From Morella rubra (taxonomy: Eukaryota > Streptophyta > Magnoliopsida > Fagales > Myricaceae), in assembly GCA_003952965.2 (NCBI GenBank), contig CM025850.1:22108123-22172122 (forward strand): 64,000 nucleotides of DNA. The letters run 5' to 3'. Positions 12,883 to 25,104 of the stretch are shown here, piece after piece. The stretch's first letter is position 1, and every line of letters starts with the position of its first letter. The notes under the pieces were generated by a model. The model had not been told where the DNA came from. It ran no database searches and was given only the letters and a program-made list of their open reading frames with translations. The position numbers were made by a program, and so were the translations under genes.

Positions 12883-13158
12883 AGTAACATGCCCATTGAT
12901 CTCCTTCGTGAGAATATCCTAAGCAGAACAAAATGTAGGATAGATGAGCACAACACAGCTGAGATCCGTAGTAATTGACTGACAAATAATAGTTTGTTGG
13001 ACAAAGTGGGAACAAGAAAGGTATTAGATAATTAGAGATGCGGGGATAAAGTCACAATGCTAGTGCCTGTAATGGGGGAAACCACGCCATTCGCATTGGC
13101 AATACTTGTGCGTTGTTGCAGGGAGGCAAGTGAAAAATTGTGGTCAGTGGCCCCAGAA

Positions 13159-14289
13159 TCAAGCAGCCAAGTCCCATGATCTCCATCGATGTGAGAACAA
13201 ATAAAGCATGGCCAGAGATACCTGGATCCAAGAGAGAAGAGGCATCTCGGGAAGTTTATAGGTGGTGCAAAAGAGAGGAAGGGCTTTGAAGTAGCAACAC
13301 AACCTTGCCCGTGCCTCCATCAAGGCTAATAGCGTCTCGGCATTTCCAGGCTTGTAGTTCGTTCTACTAGTCGGGGATACCTCTGCAACTGAAGCAGTTT
13401 TATGCCTTGTATTGCCACAATTTGGAGTACTTTGAACCTTCAGTTGGTGTGTAGGACTCAGAGGATTTCCCAGGATCTGGTAGAGGAGGAGGTCAGTAGA
13501 CCCAGTTAGAGACTCTTGGAAGCTAGGACTACTCCAGGTGTAGTTTTGGTGTTGCCTGTGCCCATCACAGCTTGTGAATGGCTTCCCTTCTGACATGAGC
13601 ATATGCTTCTTCAACTGTGGGAAAAGGATGCAACTGAGAACATCACCCCGAATGTTGTCCAATCCGTCGTCAAGACCATTAAGGAAAACATACACACAGT
13701 CCTCCTGAAGGATGGAATTGTAGTGCTTAATATCAGCCATGCATTCCACCGAATTTGGATGACGGAAATCGATCACATGCTAGGGATCTTAAAGATCATT
13801 GTAGAGTTTTTAAAGCGATCCACTTGCCTGTCGGAGTCGAGTCACATGGCGTCGGAGGTCATATACCTGAGAGGTATGACTGCCATCAAAATAAATGGTA
13901 CCAATGGAGTCCTAAATGAGCTTCATTGTGGAAAACCATATGCAATTACTAATTAACATAGGGTCCATTGAGTTAATTAGCCAGGCTTTGAAAATGGCAT
14001 TTTCGATGCGCCATTTGCGAAAGGATTGATCAGTCTAGGGTGGCTGGGGAAAGTCACAATTGATATAGCCCAGTTTGTCTTTGTCGGAGATATATATCTC
14101 AACAACCTCGGACCAGAGGGCGTAGTTGGTGCTGTCCAACTTGATGCCGATAGGAGCAGCGAAAGTCTCAGTAGTCGGGATTGGGGATTGAGTTTTGGTC
14201 AAAACTTCAGCCATTCTAGTGGTTAACACGGTAAAAATAAAGGTGAAGGACGAGTCACTGGATTTGTCCATGTTGCCGGTGGCTGCCAT
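13159..14289 (-). pseudogene. Copia gag remnant
   Basis: Starts with an ATG at 14289 about 65 bases past the primer-binding site. The segment has the gag-type phrase GIKLDSTNYALWSEVVEIYI, followed further down by YVFLNGLDDGLDNIRGDVL typical of UBN2/retrotrans_gag domains. It is interrupted by frameshifts and stops; no zinc knuckle was recognised. Confidence 0.65.
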
Positions 14290-14354
14290 GAATGTTAAAG
14301 GGAGAGAAAGGTGCGGTCAGATCGCGATAACAGAGACCCAAGCATTGGAACCTA

Positions 14355-14366
14355 CCTCTGATACCA
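14355..14366 (-). promoter_or_regulatory. Primer-binding site (tRNA-Met type)
   Basis: Minus strand TGGTATCAGAGG directly after the LTR terminal CA; plant Copia elements prime from initiator tRNA-Met with TGGTATCAGAGC. Confidence 0.85.
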
Positions 14367-14648
14367 TGTTAAAATAAGAAAAAAGACAGAGAAAGAGAAG
14401 AATAATTTGTATATTCTGAGGTGTGTCTAAACTGTTCAATGAGCCATCTTTTATAGTAGGAGAAGCAGCTATAAAAGGTAACCAATTAAGGAAGATTATA
14501 GAAATCTTAATCATCTTGATTTGAGAAGATCTTCTTGATTCTGGAAGGAAGATAAATCAGGAGATATATTTCCATGATCTTCCTAAATAAGATCTCATGG
14601 AAGACCCTTCAGTGAAGGGATCTCCAAATTATACAGCTCACGCCAACA
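14367..14648 (-). repeat. 5' LTR of the Copia element
   Basis: On the minus strand it starts TGTTGGCGTGAGCTGTATAA at 14648 and ends CA at 14367, immediately before TGGTATCAGAGG. Its first 40 or so bases reappear at 10141-10095. 282 bp is a usual length for a small Copia LTR. Target-site sequence on this side would be ATCAT (14649-14653); it cannot be confirmed because the other end is truncated. Confidence 0.85.
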
Positions 14649-17600
14649 ATCATGATCTATATCAACACATGCTTTGAACATACTCATGACAAATATTCTC
14701 CTTTATGATGTATTCCATCGCACAATTGGTCATGAAAATGTGGAGGGCAGCTACACATACTATTTTTTCGTGTATAGCTATATTACTGGGATTAGAATAC
14801 AACTCGTTTTAGAGGCCAATTGATATAGGGGTTAACTGGGGAAAGGCACGGGACACCTCATGAGCACCTCAGGCTAGTTGGAATACTTCAGGAGAAATGG
14901 AAACCTCGGGAATGAAATGAGAGGCCGAGATAGTAAGACTCCTCAGGATAAAAATAGGACCTCGGGATATTTGTGGAAATGGTTGGGATAGTGTTTGTAT
15001 CACTCAAGATGTTTGTAGAAGGTTGGGAACACACTTTAACTCACACACACGGATTGATAAGTTCACCACCCAAGTAGAAACACAAAGGGATACAGAAATC
15101 ACCACCCAATGTAATCCAACATGGGATACAGAGCAAGTACTCGCCACCTATTGGAATCCACCGAAAGATAAGATTTGGAGAAAAAATCCTTCTTCAAACT
15201 GCCCTAAGGCTCAAATTGTATAAACACTCAAAATCTCTATTTTCCATTGCTAGAGAAGGGTTAAATAAGAAGCTTGGAACAACCCTCCAAGCATGAGTAA
15301 ATGAGAAATACAACTTCCAACATATTAATTGAGACTAAGGAAACATAAAAGACTCTTAGGGAAATGAAAAGACATTGAAAATCCAAAAGGGCTAGCTAAA
15401 AATAGGAAAACGTCAAGATTCGTAGACCTCGAAATTACCTGCCAGCTTGACCTTCTTGGAGTAATTTTGTTATAAGTTCATCTAGAAAACTCCAATTGCA
15501 TGCCATTTGATGTTAGGAAACTAGATTAGTAGAAATTTCCAAGAACCCATTATGCGAATATAGACTCTTCGTAAATCATTCCAAGATATTAATTTCAATC
15601 ACGACCCACGGTGCTGACCACACCTGTGTCACCAATTACAAGAAATCGCTGGCCAAGACTTGAAACTTAGGACGTGCACTATAACGTTTCAAAGTTTTGC
15701 GCGGTATCAAGTTAGCTTGGCATTTGGGCCAAAACATTTATGAATGAAAAGTACGAACTAAGAAGAGGTGCATGATTTCTAGAGTTGAAATGTTTTTAAG
15801 GCGGCAAAAATCTGCTTGTGGAGACAGGATAAGGTCGGATGCATTCAGCTTCTTGGTGACCGGAGACGGGATCGAGGCCGTGCTGCATCACAATTAATGT
15901 TCTTCAAGTACTACACCTCTCCTAAATTGAACTTTTGTCCAAACTCAAAACTACGTACTTCGACACATTTAGGGTTCGTTTGTTTTCTTGTAAAGCTTTC
16001 TTCATGAAACATTTTTACAAAAAAAATTTGTTTTTCAGTATTTGGTTATCCTTTTAAAAATATTTTCTTAAAAATATTTTGTAATGTTTGACATGCTTAA
16101 TGATTTTATGTATTTGCATAAAAATTTGAATACGTGCTAAGGATAAAATAGTTAGGCTCCATAAGAAATAAAATATCACCCATCAAAACCTAATTGTGGA
16201 CAATATAAAACAATCATATGCACCCTTCAAATTCAAAAAATTATTCAATCAAAAACTCATATGGGATCTGTAGTCAACATTATGGTTCGACATTTCGGGT
16301 TTGGCTTTCCCCACCTTGAACCTGATCCAAATCAATTGAGACAAAGGATATGTACCCCAACCTCAACCTCGATTGCCTCTAAACTCGAGCTGACAAGGCA
16401 CATTGGGTTCGGCTCAAGTTGAGGTCAGGTTTCAGGTTGCTTTATTTTTTTATGGTTATGGACTACTTTTTTAGGCCCAAACCATTCTGGGCACACCGTT
16501 TTTTTAGCCCAAGGCGCCTGGGCTATTTTTTTAAACCCAGTACACCTTGGGCTATTTTATTTTTAAACCTCGTCGTAGTATATTCAGGTCTGGTTAGGAT
16601 TTTTTTGATTTCAGGATGCACAGCCCCAACCCGTCCCTAACTTAACCTGCCCGATCAGGTCGGAATGGGTAGGTTCCGTGTCAGGTAGTCGGGTCTCGAT
16701 TTTTTTGCACAGCCCTAGTCGACATTTTCTTCGACTTTGACTTTGAAATTTGATTTTGACTTATGTTTGATTTGGTCGTTAAGTCATAGGAAAAGTTATG
16801 TGAATGGACTAAAATGCCCCTCCAAGATAAAATTTAAAAAAAAAAAAAATAAGAAATAAATTAAAAATAAATAGACTAAAGAAATAGAGTTTCAATATTT
16901 TTATTTAAAAAACATTACTTTATATATATATATATTATTTCTTATAATTTTTTTTAATATTTCTAATAATTTTATCTTGGAGCGGTATTTTGGTCATTTT
17001 ACATGTGGTTTAACTGGAAGCGATGATTGATTATTTTTTGAAACATATGGAGCGGAATAAACCATTTTGGAACTTGAGGGAAATTTATTGATTTTTGCCT
17101 ATAGATATGGGCCGGCTATGATGTTCGCCAAAAAAAAAAAAAAAAAAATGGTTTACAGAAAATTTGAGCTTAGTTTGTTTTTTGGAAAATAATAGAGCTT
17201 TTACAGTTAACTGGAAAACTATTTACCTTGACCTTATTTTCAAGTGCTTGCAAAATACCTGAAAACAAGTAGAACAAATTACATAATTTATTTTACAAGG
17301 AAACAAACGGACACATTGTAAAACACTTTTTTTTTTGTAAAGCAGTTTCCAATCCATTGTGTTTCAGTAAAGTATTATAATTTTTGGTGTTTGGTTATTA
17401 CCTTAAATGTATTTTCTAAAAAATATTTTTCAATGTTTGGCTCACGTTGTATTTTTTGTAATCTTATATGATTCATAAATTTAATTCTTAACGCTAATCT
17501 AAAATAAAATAAAAAATCAATCAAATGATATATGGAACTAAAATTTCAAGTAAATTGCAAATTTTTTGCTTTCAATTCTATTTTTTTTTTAAATGGATTG

Positions 17601-17875
17601 CTACGTGGGATTTTTTCAAGTAAATTGACAAATGGATTGCTACCTAAGATTTTCTAGAATATTACGAGATAGCTATATTCCAATATGTTTAATTTTGAGC
17701 TCCTCTCATTTTTTTCTCTCCTTAAAAGAAAATTCATGCATCCTATGTCATGAATTGGAACTCAAAAAGATAAGAAATAACCCAGACACTACTATGTCGG
17801 GGTCTAAAATGAGCTTCCAAATTCCTGCTCAACGCATATCATCCAATAAAGTATTCTAGAAATAGTAAACTAACC
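14649..17875. other. Gene-free repetitive region
   Basis: No coding region supported. It includes CCTCGGG-rich LTR-like sequence around 14830-15000, poly-A/T stretches near 16838 and 17130, a TA microsatellite near 16921, and a pair of inverted termini (15972 and 17314, listed separately). Short ORFs here have no protein features. Confidence 0.5.
15972..17314. mobile_element. Possible DNA transposon remnant with inverted ends
   Basis: Left end GGGTTCGTTTGTTTTCTTGT and right end, read on the minus strand, GTGTCCGTTTGTTTCCTTGT form an inverted pair followed on both sides by AAA. A second related copy starts near 17330 (GTAAAGC, then TTTGGTTATTACC, TTTTTCAATGTTTGGC) resembling 16003-16095. Probably a nested, non-autonomous element; superfamily not assigned. 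Confidence 0.35.
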
Positions 17876-19137
17876 TGTTAGCCCAAGGTTGTTTTGTTTT
17901 GTAAAACAAACCATATTTTATTTTGATGATAACAAAAGTTTCTAGGATTGAAGACTTTAGATTTTATTTTAGTCAATCCACTACTTCCAAAGTTATAATT
18001 CAAGGGATTGAAGTTTTCTCTCTCCATATGTGTATAAGTTGTTTTGAAGTATCACTACACAAGTTAATACGATTAAATTCTTCTTTGTAGGTATTTAAAT
18101 ATATGTTGGAACGATTTGGAAGCTTGAAAAAAGCAAAAACTCTCTCCAGCACCCTTTGGTTTCAACACATAGAAGACATGGTGCCAACACATTACACTTA
18201 CACCCGAGACCTGCTTTCCAGACAAAAAGAAGTGTCGACACATAGAAGACATGGTGTCGACACATAGAAGACATGGTGCCGACACATTGCACTGACTCCC
18301 GAGCGCCCTCTTTTTTGGTTAAATTTTGATGTGCCAACACATACCATTCATGTGTCAACACATGCCACTTGGTTGAAGATTTTCTGAAAAATGTCAGATC
18401 GCTCAAAATGTCTCATTAAATCACTGGCACCTTTCCAACGGCCATTCTCACCTACCACGATGACCGTTGAAATCAAATCGCCTTAAATGCAAGATTCAAA
18501 GAAGAAGACTATATATCTCGAACGAACGTCGACTTGCAATTACTTCTTCACCTAACATTTTGAGAGAGAGAGAGAGAGAGCCTTGAAGAAGAGAGAAGCT
18601 AGTACCCACCAAGAAAGCCTGCTTGTTCTCTGAAATACTTTAGCTTTCTTTTGTGCTTTCTGTTTTCTTGCTCTCCCTTGTCCTTCACACTTGTATACTC
18701 GGCTTTAAGAGCTATTCCATGACTTTCTCATTGTACCCATTCATTTGTAAATCTCATGAGTGTTGGGTAAACATTGGGTCCTACTCGAGTGAGTAGAAAA
18801 AATCCTTTGGTTTAAGGATCTGTGAAGAAGAGTTAAAGCGTGAGCTCTAGAAACGCATTGTAAAGGTTCCTTAGCACCCCGGAAGCTAAGGTGTACTTAC
18901 TATTTGATAAATATTGGAGGAAGCCCAAGGAAGTCAATAGCCTTGGGGGTGGACGTAGGCAAGTATTGGCTGAACCACCTAAACATACGGTGTCATCTCT
19001 CTAAACCCTACATCTTTGTTGTTCTTTTCTTATTGTTGATTTTTGCCTTATTGTTTTGATTATTTAATCTTCTTGAAAAAGTTTTAACTTTTATTAAACC
19101 CAATTCACCCCCCTCTTGGGTTGCTCTTAGACTTTCA
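17876..19137 (+). repeat. 5' LTR of a SIRE-like Copia element
   Basis: Begins TGTTAGCCCAAGG, has TTTTGATGATAACAAAAG near the start as in SIRE/Maximus LTRs, and ends CACCCCCCTCTTGGG...GACTTTCA just before the primer-binding site. Length about 1,262 bp. Contains internal direct repeats (18164-18300) and a GA microsatellite (18561-18580). No second LTR is present because the element is truncated. The left boundary is inferred from the TG dinucleotide. Confidence 0.7.
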
Positions 19138-19139
19138 AT

Positions 19140-19151
19140 TGGTATCAAAGC
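19140..19151 (+). promoter_or_regulatory. Primer-binding site (tRNA-Met type)
   Basis: TGGTATCAAAGC two bases after the LTR end; one mismatch to the usual plant Copia TGGTATCAGAGC. Confidence 0.8.
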
Positions 19152-19170
19152 TGAGGTTTAACTATTTTCT

Positions 19171-19326
19171 ATGGCAACTCTTGTTAGTACCTCCTTAGCG
19201 GAAGGTCAATCCACAAACAGACCACCCTTGTTTAATGGGACTTGTTATAACTATTGGAAGGCAAGGATGAGAATTTACATCCAAGCCGTTGACTATGAAC
19301 TGTGGAGAGTGATCTCAAATGGTCCT
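19171..19326 (+). pseudogene. Copia gag, first ~52 residues, truncated by a rearrangement
   Basis: ATG at 19171, twenty bases after the primer-binding site. The translated start contains RPPLFNGTCYNYWKARMRIY and VDYELWRVISNGP, the conserved N-terminus of SIRE-type gag (DUF4219/UBN2 region). Homology stops after SNGP at about 19326. The frame happens to stay open to 19548, but the residues beyond are antisense to a CACTA transposase and are not gag. Confidence 0.8.
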
Positions 19327-19334
19327 CCTTTGTT

Positions 19335-21173
19335 CAATCATGACTTTTCGTTCCAGAAACCTTCAACTCATCTAGATTCACACAATGTGAAATCTCAGCT
19401 GCATAACCATAGGGGAACCTCACATCTTTTAACCACTCACAGGCCCTCCTTCGCTCTTCCCGAATCAAAGTATACACCGCTTGAGGCATCAATTCAACCC
19501 GACCGCATGCACCAAGTGCAAGTCTTTTTTGACCCCCATTTCAGCTAAATCTTTACGTGCACCCGCTGAATCTTTGGTATTGAACTTGATATTCATCACC
19601 GTCCCAATCACGTTGTCACATATGTTCTTCTCGATGTGCATCACGTCCAAGTTATGCCGTAACCCTAATGTACTCCAATACGGCAGTTGGAAAAATATGC
19701 TCTTCTTAGTCCAATTCAAACGTTCCGACGATTGTTTCTTCTTTCCCCTATTCTTCCCTGACGCTTTACCAAAGATAGTCTCCCCGACATGCGTCAATTG
19801 TTCCAATATGTCCTCACCAGTTAACTCCTCAGGCGGAAGTCTATGTTCTTCTTTCCCATCGAACGTATCCACATCATATCTCCATGTATGCCCGGTGTCA
19901 AATATCTCCTATGACCCATATAACACATTCTTCTCCCGTGCTTCAACCACTTATAGTTAGTGTCTAAATTACACGTTGGACATGCCAACTTCCCTTTGGT
20001 ACTCCATCCAGATAAATTGGCATATGCTAAAAAATCATTTATGGTCCACATCAAAGCTACATGCATCTTAAATGTCGTCCCATCTGAAGTGTCATGTGTC
20101 TCAACTCCATCTTTCCATAATTGTTTCAACTCTTCCACTAAAGGTCGAAGATATACATCAATATCATTTCCGGTGACTTTCGACCCGGAATCAGAAGAGT
20201 CATTAGTGAAAATGGACCTTCATACACCTCCATGGGGTAAATTATATGGAAACACAACGATCGGCCAATACTGTATGCATTACTCATGTTTCCGAACGGA
20301 TTAAACCCGTCAGAAGCAAGACCAAGGCGGACGTTGCGGGCATCTTGAGCAAACCCATCGGTCCTTATCAAAATTCTTCCAAACCAATGAATCTGCAGGA
20401 TGCCTCAAACTTCCCCATCATCGACCCGTTTTTCCTTATGCCATCTCATGTCAATTGCTACATCTTTTGTGGTAAACAAACGTTTAAGTCTAGGGATTAA
20501 AGGGAAATGACGCAACAATTTTCTAGGAATTCGATTGCGCAAATCATTTTCAAATTTCCACCGGGACACCCCACATATCGACATCTGTCTAACTCACTGT
20601 TTTCCTTCCAAAACAACACACAATCATTTTGACATGCATGGATTTTGTTATAACTAAACCCAAGATCCTTTCGCAATTGTTTCGCCTCGTAATACGATCC
20701 TGGTAGCGTCTCCCCCTCTGGCAATGCCTCCTTAATCAATTGTAATATCATATCAAATGCCTTAACCGACAACTTATTCTCCGACTTCACGTGCAACAAC
20801 CGGACCGTAAATGACAACTTACTAAACTTGGTACATCCAGGATACAATTCATGTTCTGCCTCTTCCCATAATTTATTAAGTGGTGTCGAAGCCTCCGGTC
20901 CCCAAATGGGGGTTTCCTTAATATTAGGGTTCTCCGTTTCAACCCTTGCCGCCCCACCATCTAATCCGGCACGAACATCGGTTAACATTTCCTCCATTCT
21001 ATCAAGTTATCTCCCTCTAAATCATCATCACTATATGGTAAGCTCGCACCGGACTCTTGACTCAACTGTGAAGTAAGTTGAATACCCTCCCCGTGAAACA
21101 CCCATGACTTATAGCTCACATCAAACCCATTAATGTGTATATGATCTTCCATTTTATCCAACACTTGAAACAC
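19335..21173 (-). pseudogene. tnp2: CACTA TNP2-type transposase, C-terminally truncated
   Basis: Catalyses cut-and-paste movement of CACTA elements. Minus-strand pieces in order: KMEDHIHINGFDVSYKSW (21173-20982, transposase-associated region); LYPGCTKFSKLSFTVRLLHV, LPGSYYEAKQLRKDLGFSYN and KIHACQNDCVLFWK (20997-20497); RNVRLGLASDGFNPFGNMS (20371-20138); MWTINDFLAYANLSGWSTKG and KLACPTCNLDTNYK (20138-19821); LGLRHNLDVMHIEKNICDNV (19872-19489); then MPQAVYTLIREERRRACEWL and SHCVNLDELKVSGTKSHD to 19335. The last segment is the start of the DUF4218 region, so roughly the C-terminal third is lost. Frames differ between pieces, through introns and/or indels. Not expected to be active. Confidence 0.85.
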
Positions 21174-22687
21174 TACATTTCTGCACTTCCGACACGGACA
21201 TCTGATCTAACCCCGAGAGTCTACACAACAAGCAGCCATACCGACAAACCCATGGACCCCCTCCGCATACTTTTCACCAAACCGATTTTTCTCGTAAACC
21301 CAACTTTTATCCATCGCCACCAATCTAAAAACATACACAAATTAAGTAATTCATAAACAGCCAATCATTGTAACTTGATTTTAATGACGATCGATTGTTG
21401 AACCTCCATCTAACACACGATCGATCGTGATCTACCCAGATCGACAAAACAGCTTGTCAGCCTCCCACACACTCAAATCCACGCCCAAAACACTCACAAA
21501 TCATTCTCATGCAATACTAATTTTAATATACATATTAAAAATACTTTAAGAAGCTCTAATAAACACAAATCCAATCCACAACACCCACGAATAAAAAATA
21601 AAAATAACACCAAATAACCGACGAAATCAATCAAAAATTGTAGTGTAGGTTGAGGATATTACCTTTTGCACGAAATGTAGACCAAAACGAACTAAATTCA
21701 CACCAAAATCTCACAAATGTCGCCCAAATTTTTCAATACTCACCCGGTTAAAAAACCAATGAATTTGAGCTTGGGGACTTTTAACGGAAGAATAAACAAA
21801 ATCTCAACTATCGAAGAGATCGCAAAATTAGATCGATCCCAATTGGATTTTACCGATGAAATATTACCAACGACGACCGTCCTTACCGATCGATCGCCAA
21901 TAATGCGATCGATCGGTAAACCTAATTATTAGAAAATAGTTTTTAGCCTAACAAATGACTTAATTATTAAAATTAATTTACTTACAATATCATATTAATG
22001 CATACCTCATACTGATAAATTATAATCATGTGTTAAATAAGCGTTATGTCACTAATTTCTAACATCTTAATACCTTACTCATACTAACACAAACAAAATG
22101 CATCTATGTTGCAACATGTATAACTTATAAATAATTGCTTAAAAATTAATGATATGTACTTGATATGTTTTTATGTAATCTAAATACATCCTAACATACT
22201 TTGTTAATATATATTTCTATGTTTCCAATCATTTAAACTCACATTATTTAAAAAAATGAGGGTTAGATTAAAAACTAATGTAGCGATCGATCGGTGTATA
22301 TACCGATCGATTGGTTAGTGCACCCAAACGACGACGGATAACACCGATGGATCGGTGTATTTAGTTGCAAAACAGAAAAATAAAAAACGATTTCTTGTTA
22401 AATTCTTTATATTAGTTATTTGATAAACCACTTATTTCGTTATTTTTGCCGACCAAAGGGTATATTGGTCATTTTACTTATATAAGTGTCGATAAAGAAA
22501 TACAAATAGAAAAACACGTAAATAGTAATCAAAGTTTCTTCTGCATATCCACAGATAAACAGAAAATGTCTCAAATACGTAAATAAAAAACCAAATCCAA
22601 ATAAACACAAATGTCTCAAACAGATAAATAAAACATAAATCAAAATGTATGTCCCAAATAGATATAAAAAAATAACATAAAAACTCA

Positions 22688-23946
22688 TCAACGTCGAACA
22701 GCATCACGGAAAGTGGCCACGTCATCAGGAATATCTCCGGGAATCCTCTGTGGATCTGCCTCCATCTTGAAATCATCCAGAGTCTTTTTAATTTCTTCCA
22801 GCTGCTCGTTGACGTCTGCCATATGAGCCACGATTGACTTGTTGCGCAGCATTGTCACAGTGCACTCCCCATCGAAGGCGGTCTGGAGCTCCTTCAGCTG
22901 CTCCTCTAATGACTGCATTTGCCTCTCAACAGGCTGTAGAGTGGCCTTCATAGTCGCGCCGACACGGCTGTCGAAGTCCGCAAATAGCTGGGCCACCCAT
23001 GGAGGAGGCACTGCAGGTGCTCCCGTCTCCATAGGTGCCTCTGACGCTGATGTCGAAGGCCGTGATGCCTCCTCTACGGCTACTGTTGCTCTACGAGCGA
23101 ACCGTCGAGTCAATGCCCCCTCCTGGCCCCGCTCCTGGACAGAGTGAACTTGTTCAGCGCACTCTTAACCTCCTTACGTGTATCCAAGGCAGCGATCACT
23201 ACTCCCCGAGAAATGAGGAACTGAGTCAGAAACACGCCGTATGGGAGGCTATATTCCTTAATTTCCCAAGCCTCATCTATAATCACCTCGAACATGTACA
23301 ATGGAAAATCTATCCGCGTCTGCTGACCCAGTAAGAGCATGCACTGAGCTCTCGTGAACAGACACTCTGTGGAATGAGTTCTGCCATCGACGTTCGGCGT
23401 CCAGATAAGGTGCAAAATCCGCCAAAACTCACTAAACTCACTCTGCTTAATTATGCTGCCCACCACTGCAGAGGTCTTCCCAGTCATCAGCGTCCACAAA
23501 TCCTGCTCTGATGTCCTCTGTTCATCATTCAGGGGTACCGCCGGGAAACAGGGGCTCTCGGGCCGGGGGCAGTTTAAGAAATCGGCAATGACGTCTGTCG
23601 AGAATAAGAACTGCACGCCTCGCACCTCTAGCTGCACCTCAGGTGCTCTATCTACCGAGACGAGTGCACAGAAGAAATCTTGCACAACTGCGTCCACACA
23701 AAACCCCTCAGTCCACGAGAGCTGATGAAGAAATCCTTGGTACTCGAAGAGCTGGTAGAGGGAGTGCTCCTCGTACAATAACTGGTCAAAATCAGAGAGC
23801 GTCACAGGACGCTCTTTGGCCACTGGCCGCCCCCTCAGGTACTCCATTCGCCTCTCCAAGGTCATCATTGGATCAGCGACTTCTTGCTCTTGGGACGACG
23901 ATCCCGTCCCGGTTCTCGTTGTGCGTGCACGCTTAACTCCTGACAT
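22688..23946 (-). pseudogene. Putative plant transposon protein (Transposase_32-like), one frame break
   Basis: ATG at 23946. The first frame (to 23110, 278 residues) contains LSWTEGFCVDAVVQDFFCAL, EVRGVQFLFSTDVIADFLNC, FWRILHLIWTPNVDGRTHST and LPYGVFLTQFLISRGVVI, matching my memory of the PF20167 'putative plant transposon protein' pattern (an FxxNL-type helix, VRG box, then a W-rich helical part). The second frame (to 22688) encodes a coiled-coil-like tail (VERQMQSLEEQLKELQTAF, DVNEQLEEIKKTLDDFKME) that these proteins usually carry in the same chain. The two frames differ by -1 at a run of five G near 23115, so a single indel probably split one gene. Function unknown. Family call is from memory, not a search. 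Confidence 0.6.
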
Positions 23947-24065
23947 TTTATGTATACTGCAAAAGTTGTATATAAATATGTGTTAATAAGCAATCACAAT
24001 AACGTATTACTTAAAAAAAAAATAATCACAATCACGTAATTATTAATGAAGTTGAAACAAACATA

Positions 24066-25100
24066 TGATCGATCACTAAATGTGCCGATCGATCGTTTCT
24101 AAATTTTACGATCGATCACTAAATATACCGATCGATCACTAAATGGCAATCGATCAATCCATTTGACCGATCGAACGCTATCGGTTAAAAGACGCGTTTC
24201 AATGCACAGACGATCGATCGTCCATGCAACCAAAAGCATAGTATCACTAAGGGATCGATCGCCACAAATGCGATCGATCGCCGCTTAATCAAAACGCTAC
24301 ACTTCACATTGTAGCTTACCGATCGATCGCTTAGGTGTAAGCGATCGATCAATACTAATAACGATCGATCGTCTATATAAACGATCGATCGAGCCGAATT
24401 GAAACGCACAGTTTCGAGGAGACGATCGATCGCTCACTAAAGCATCGATCGCTCCGTACCAAATTCAGCGATCGATCGGTGAATTTAACCGATCGATCAT
24501 TTGACCTACCACTTACACACCGATCGATCGCCTATGAAGGCGATCGATTGTTACGGGAACAAATACACACAGGCGTTCCAAAACCCAAAACAGGCCCAAA
24601 ATCACCCAAAATTGATCCCAAATACTCCTAAACTCTTAAAACATGCATCAACAATAAAATAAATATATTTTCCGGTCCTAAATGGATGATATAGCAAATT
24701 AGAAAACGTAAACTAAAAATTCGCTATGAAAAACCGCTTAATATTGCTTAAAAAACAATATAAGTACGTACCTTTGACGTAGAAGACAATGAAGGATGAT
24801 TCCACGCCTTTGAAAGACAATGCAGCATGAAATGGCTCCTTGCACTTTGAGAGGATTCGAGAGATTTCGTGGAGAGATAACCGGTAAAAATGACTTCGGC
24901 GGTTTCATATAATCGTTTGTGACGATCGATCGATAGTTACTAATCGATCGATCGCTATGTTCTAACACATGGCATCTTCCCATTCGTTGAACGCGATTCG
25001 AAAAAAGTGATGGTTATGCTTACCGATCGATCGTCATATATTGACGATTGATCGTCCTTTCGTATTTGCAGATGGTTACGATACCGATCGATCGGTGGGT
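24066..25100. repeat. Array of CGATCGATCG palindromes (CACTA subterminal region)
   Basis: About 19 near-copies of the 10-bp self-complementary word CGATCGATCG lie in 24066-24555, often as facing pairs about 20 bp apart, with five more at 24922-25095. Sparser copies occur at 21383-21430, 21830-21920 and 22283-22345. In En/Spm, short subterminal repeats are binding sites for the element's TNPA protein; the same role is inferred here. Confidence 0.8.
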
Positions 25101-25104
25101 GACG

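Larger units (their letters stand above)
10088..14648 (-). mobile_element. Copia LTR retrotransposon, decayed, 3' LTR truncated
   Basis: Order on the minus strand: 5' LTR (14648-14367), primer-binding site, gag from 14289, GAG-pre-integrase and integrase (about 12880-12020), reverse transcriptase (about 11570-10930), RNase H (about 10600-10290), a purine tract, then only about 50 bp of the 3' LTR. Integrase before reverse transcriptase is the Copia order. Visible motifs: CDACILAKSH, RSDNGSEYVNHQF, NGVAERKNRHILETAR, VAKGYTQ, FSPVAK, YVDDMIIIGDDV (near 11100-11060) and LSSAEAKFHGMAKG. The reading frame is broken many times, so it cannot encode a working polyprotein. The left end is fused to unrelated sequence. 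Confidence 0.9.

Noticed and set aside
19171-19548. A 125-codon open frame as one gene
   Set aside because: Only the first 52 codons are Copia gag; the rest is antisense CACTA transposase beyond the fusion point.
24066-25100. CRISPR-like array
   Set aside because: The repeated word is only about 10 bp, palindromic, with irregular spacing, and the DNA is plant nuclear.
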